Assembly (NCBI GenBank): GCA_046154585.1 | Contig: JBJXDX010000038.1 | Location: forward strand, 1-64,000 | Origin: CADEFX01 sp046154585 | GTDB taxonomy: Bacteria; Pseudomonadota; Alphaproteobacteria; Rhizobiales; Hyphomicrobiaceae | DNA length: 64,000 bases | Reading direction: 5' to 3' | The notes under the pieces: model-generated | Told to the model about the DNA's origin: nothing | What the model saw: the letters and a program-made list of their open reading frames with translations, nothing else | Databases searched by the model: none | Made by a program: the position numbers and the translations under genes | Shown: one piece after another, positions 61,443-64,000 of the stretch | How positions within the stretch are numbered: the stretch's first letter is position 1 | Layout: each line of letters starts with the position of its first letter

Positions 61443-62426
61443 CTACTGTTTCTCAATCCCGAACTTCGGCGCGAACTCGATCCACTCGCGGGTCATCTCA
61501 GCAAGGCGCGTGGCGAATTCGGCTGGCGTGCTGCCCACTGGTATCACACCCATTTCCTCAACAAACTTGCGTGTCTCCGGATTGCTCAGCTCCTTGACGA
61601 CTGCCTCGTGCATGCGCGTCACGACCTCGGCGGGCAGTCCCTTCGGCCCCGCCAAGCCGAATGATGCACCATCGACGATGTCGATGTTGAGTTCCTTCAA
61701 GGTTGGCAAATCGGGGAAGATTTTAACGCGCTTGTCCGCAGCGATCGCCAGCGGCACCATCTGACCCGCCGATATGAAAGAGCGCGTTGGGATCAGCGTG
61801 GCAAAGATCAGATTTACCTCACCGCGCAGCATGGCGTTGAACGCGGGGGATCCGCCCTGATAGGGAATGATCTGGACTTCAACGCCGATCGCCTGGTTGA
61901 AGCGCCGGGCGAGAATGTCAGGCTGCGTCTGCACGCCGTAAGAGCCGAAGCGCGCCTTGTCCGGGTTGGCCTTCAAGAAGGCGACCAGCTCTGCATAGGT
62001 TTTCACCGGTAGCGACGATGCTGCAATCAGCGTGTAGGGCGCCTCGGCGACGTAGGAAATGGGCGTCAGATCCGTCAGCGCATTGAACGGCAGCGTCTTG
62101 AAGAGCGCCGGACCCGCCGCAAGCTCACCCGGGCTCGACATATACAGGGTGTGCCCGTCCGGCGTCGACGAGACCACCATTTGCGTCGCGATCTGCGTCG
62201 ATGCGCCGGGCTTGTTGACGACGACGATCGGCTGTCCGAGCTGCTCCGACATGCCGATGATCAGCTTGCGCGATAGCGCATCAGACCCGCCGGGTGGATA
62301 GGGAATGACAAGCTGAACGGCACGAGACGGATAGCGTTGCTGGCTTTGCGCAAAACTCGCCGGCAGCAGCATCCCAATCGCCGCGCACGCCGCCACTACC
62401 CAAGCAGTAGATCTTGTCCGCCCCAT
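61443..62426 (-). CDS. Bug-family (TctC-type) solute receptor, orphan
   Basis: A 327-residue periplasmic receptor. Signal peptide residues 1-30 (AACAAIGMLLPASFAQ), then QRYPSRAVQLVIPYPPGGSD, VVVNKPGASTQIATQM and GSYGVQTQPD as in Bug proteins. No TctA or TctB gene is adjacent, so it must use a shared channel or act as a sensor. It is convergent to the CoA-transferase/MFS pair; the same acid may be recognised. ATG 62426 has GGAG 9 bases upstream. Confidence 0.9.
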   Translation of the reverse strand: MGRTRSTAWVVAACAAIGMLLPASFAQSQQRYPSRAVQLVIPYPPGGSDALSRKLIIGMSEQLGQPIVVVNKPGASTQIATQMVVSSTPDGHTLYMSSPGELAAGPALFKTLPFNALTDLTPISYVAEAPYTLIAASSLPVKTYAELVAFLKANPDKARFGSYGVQTQPDILARRFNQAIGVEVQIIPYQGGSPAFNAMLRGEVNLIFATLIPTRSFISAGQMVPLAIAADKRVKIFPDLPTLKELNIDIVDGASFGLAGPKGLPAEVVTRMHEAVVKELSNPETRKFVEEMGVIPVGSTPAEFATRLAEMTREWIEFAPKFGIEKQ

Positions 62427-62535
62427 AGGCTTCACTCCCACATAAATGCGACGGCGGCAGTTTCGAGCACCGCCGCCGCCCTGTTTTTGTCCGCGCCATC
62501 TTCCAGCCTGGGCAGCAAATCTTCAAGCCCTGCCG

Positions 62536-62904
62536 CTACGGTGAGCGGCGGACCACGCCGTTCTTTATGAACACGCGTAGGGGTGTGGAGCCCGAGCTGC
62601 TCCCGTCAGCCGCGCGCCACGCACCGTTCGCACACAGGATGCCGCCGTTGGTCTCGACGGCCTCGAACTCGACGATGTTGTGATAGGTCTTGCCGCCGGG
62701 TTCGATGGCCCTGAAATTGGTGACGCATTTGCCGCCGACCACGACGGGATTGTAGTCGGCGATCATGATCCCGCCCCCGCCGGTGCTGGGAAACGGATTG
62801 CGCAAAACCTGCCAACTTTCGTAGTCGTCAGCCGAGCTCGCGCCAACCGCACCAACGATGATCGCAATGGCGAGGATCGTGCGTCCCCACGTCAATGCCT
62901 GCAT
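62536..62904 (-). CDS. small secreted protein of unknown function
   Basis: A 122-residue exported protein. Signal peptide residues 1-25 (TILAIAIIVGAVGASSA). The mature part has PFPSTGGGGIMIADYNPVVV, CVTNFRAIEPGG and ILCANGAWRAADGSSSGSTP, with two cysteines that could pair. AGGAGCAAG precedes the ATG. No known domain; it is not linked to a neighbour by close spacing. Confidence 0.72.
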   Translation of the reverse strand: MQALTWGRTILAIAIIVGAVGASSADDYESWQVLRNPFPSTGGGGIMIADYNPVVVGGKCVTNFRAIEPGGKTYHNIVEFEAVETNGGILCANGAWRAADGSSSGSTPLRVFIKNGVVRRSP

Positions 62905-63030
62905 GGCTTGCTCCTGTTACACCGTCGCCTCCCATCGAGGCTGACGATGCTACGGAGCAGACCTGCCGGCAGTTTCGGGGCTGCCTGTCACGAAACGGTG
63001 AACCGCCCACCCTTTTGCAAATGGCCTGCC

Positions 63031-64000
63031 TCAGACGACGCCGCCGGACTTAAGCGCGGCCACGTCACGCTCGCTCATGCTCAGCCACGCCTTCAGGACG
63101 TCGTCCGTGTGCTCGCCCAGCAGCGGCGACGGCTTGACCTCCGGCGGCTGGCCGTTGTGCCGCACGGGCCAGGCCGGCATCTTGAAGCTTCCGCTTTTCG
63201 GGTGCTCGATGGTCTGCATGATGCCGCGCTGCTCAAAGGTCGGATCGTCCGCCAGCTCCTGCGTATCGAGGACCGCGCCCGCCGGAATGCCCGCCCCGCC
63301 GACCAGCTCCATGGCCTCGTGCTTGGTGAGCTTCCTGGTCCACTCCGAGATCATGTCATCCACCTCCGCCTCGCGCTCGACGCGGTCTTGGTGCGTGGCA
63401 TAGCGCGGATCGTCGATGAGATCGGGCCGCCCGATAAGTTGCAATAGCCGCTTCCAGTGCTCAGGGTTGGCCCGGCTGGTATAAACATACACGTAGTCGT
63501 TGGGTCCGCCGCCCTTGCACGGATAGATGCCGCACGGCGGATTGCCGCCTGAGATCGTCTGCGCGCCGGCGCGCTTGATCGGCCCGCCGATGCGCGCCTG
63601 CGTCGCGAAGGCAAGGCGAATGTAGTGCAGCATCGCATCCTGCATCGCGATCTGCAGGCGCTGGCCTTTGCCCGTCTTCTGCTTTTCGAACAACGCACCG
63701 AGGACCGAGATGGCCAGCAGCATGCCGGTGCCGGTGTCGCCGAGGGTCGGGCCGGGCTTGATGGGCTTGCCATCGCGTTCACCCGATATGCTCATGATGC
63801 CACCGCAGGCCTGCGCGATCATGTCGAAGGCGAGGTTCTTTTCATAGGGGCTGCCGGTGCCAAAGCCTTTGACCTGCGCATAGATGATGCCGGGATTGAT
63901 CTTCGAGATCTCATCGTAGCCGAAGCCGAGCCGCTCGATAGCGCCGGGCGCGAAATTCTCGACCATCACGTCGGCCTTGGCCGCGAGCTCACGCAGCAGC
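63031..64000 (-). CDS. family III CoA-transferase, N-terminus beyond window
   Basis: The 323 codons present belong to a second CaiB/Frc-like CoA-transferase; the frame stays open at the right edge, so the first 70 or so residues are missing. VMVENFAPGAIERLGFGYDE, FAFD-type FDMIAQACGGIMSISGERDG and PTLGDTGTGMLLAISVLG (nucleophilic Asp) are visible. LLGEHTDDVLKAWL ends the fold. It differs from the transferase at 58952 and is not a recent duplicate. Confidence 0.9.
   Translation of the reverse strand, partial: LLRELAAKADVMVENFAPGAIERLGFGYDEISKINPGIIYAQVKGFGTGSPYEKNLAFDMIAQACGGIMSISGERDGKPIKPGPTLGDTGTGMLLAISVLGALFEKQKTGKGQRLQIAMQDAMLHYIRLAFATQARIGGPIKRAGAQTISGGNPPCGIYPCKGGGPNDYVYVYTSRANPEHWKRLLQLIGRPDLIDDPRYATHQDRVEREAEVDDMISEWTRKLTKHEAMELVGGAGIPAGAVLDTQELADDPTFEQRGIMQTIEHPKSGSFKMPAWPVRHNGQPPEVKPSPLLGEHTDDVLKAWLSMSERDVAALKSGGVV

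Overview
The window is about 64 kb of GC-rich DNA (short AT-rich stretches excepted) carrying densely packed, mostly single-copy chromosomal genes. A MucR/Ros regulator with a degenerate zinc finger, a DUF992 secreted protein, the alphaproteobacterial form of the rpsM-rpsK-rpoA-rplQ cluster, GANTC (CcrM-type) sites, several Bug/TctC solute receptors and the hairpin-type intergenic repeats all point to an alphaproteobacterium of the Hyphomicrobiales, perhaps the Xanthobacteraceae/Bradyrhizobium neighbourhood. I cannot name a species. I see no rRNA, tRNA, CRISPR array, prophage or insertion sequence.

Layout. 0.2-4.1 kb: Asp/Glu-racemase superfamily enzyme, RhlE-like RNA helicase with a DEVD box, and a membrane-anchored protein. 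4.1-12.5 kb: one long minus-strand operon. It starts with an extracellular solute-binding protein, then hairpin repeats, an ABC ATPase, two permeases, and a multi-subunit FAD/[2Fe-2S] amine or opine dehydrogenase (two DAO-type subunits around an HcnA/HcnB-like pair); it ends with a DUF488-like gene. A divergent LysR gene probably controls it. 12.6-19 kb: LysR, a four-domain rhodanese protein, kdsA, a DUF992 protein, a GFA-fold protein, mucR beside a 640-bp AT-rich gene-free stretch, and msrB. 19-26.4 kb: oligopeptidase B, a cupin, an SDR dehydrogenase, a 28-residue membrane peptide, a tightly coupled three-gene envelope operon (TPM-domain membrane protein plus two coiled-coil lipoproteins), and Ohr. 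26.6-29 kb: polyamine genes (ornithine decarboxylase, agmatinase). 29-36.5 kb: EmrB-type exporter, YeeE/YedE sulfur transporter, MFS transporter, cyclopropane fatty acid synthase, and a large multi-pass membrane protein.

36.7-39.2 kb: rplQ, rpoA, rpsK and rpsM on the minus strand, cut off from adk/secY by a divergent GNAT gene. 39.6-45.2 kb: GNAT, a periplasmic Cys/His/Asp protein, a PhyH dioxygenase with its GntR regulator and a probable operator palindrome, and a MATE exporter. 45.4-47.8 kb: thiolase-like, DUF35 and MaoC-like genes forming an acyl-CoA cassette. 47.8-52.4 kb: PRC-barrel protein, a candidate small RNA, 2TM protein, LLM monooxygenase, FAD dehydrogenase and small proteins. 52.4-55.6 kb: tripartite tricarboxylate transporter with the tctB-like gene divergent from tctA-tctC. 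55.7-64 kb: PilZ protein, class V aminotransferase, HtrA-like protein lacking its catalytic His, family III CoA-transferase coupled to an MFS carrier, an orphan TctC-type receptor, a small secreted protein, and a second CoA-transferase that runs off the right edge.

Functionally the window is rich in scavenging of organic acids and nitrogenous compounds (ABC, TTT and MFS importers each beside oxidoreductases or CoA-transferases), on a background of housekeeping genes. The most plausible under-described units are the TPM/lipoprotein operon, the two-DAO dehydrogenase operon, the four-domain rhodanese protein, and the twin-loop small RNA candidate near 48.45 kb.
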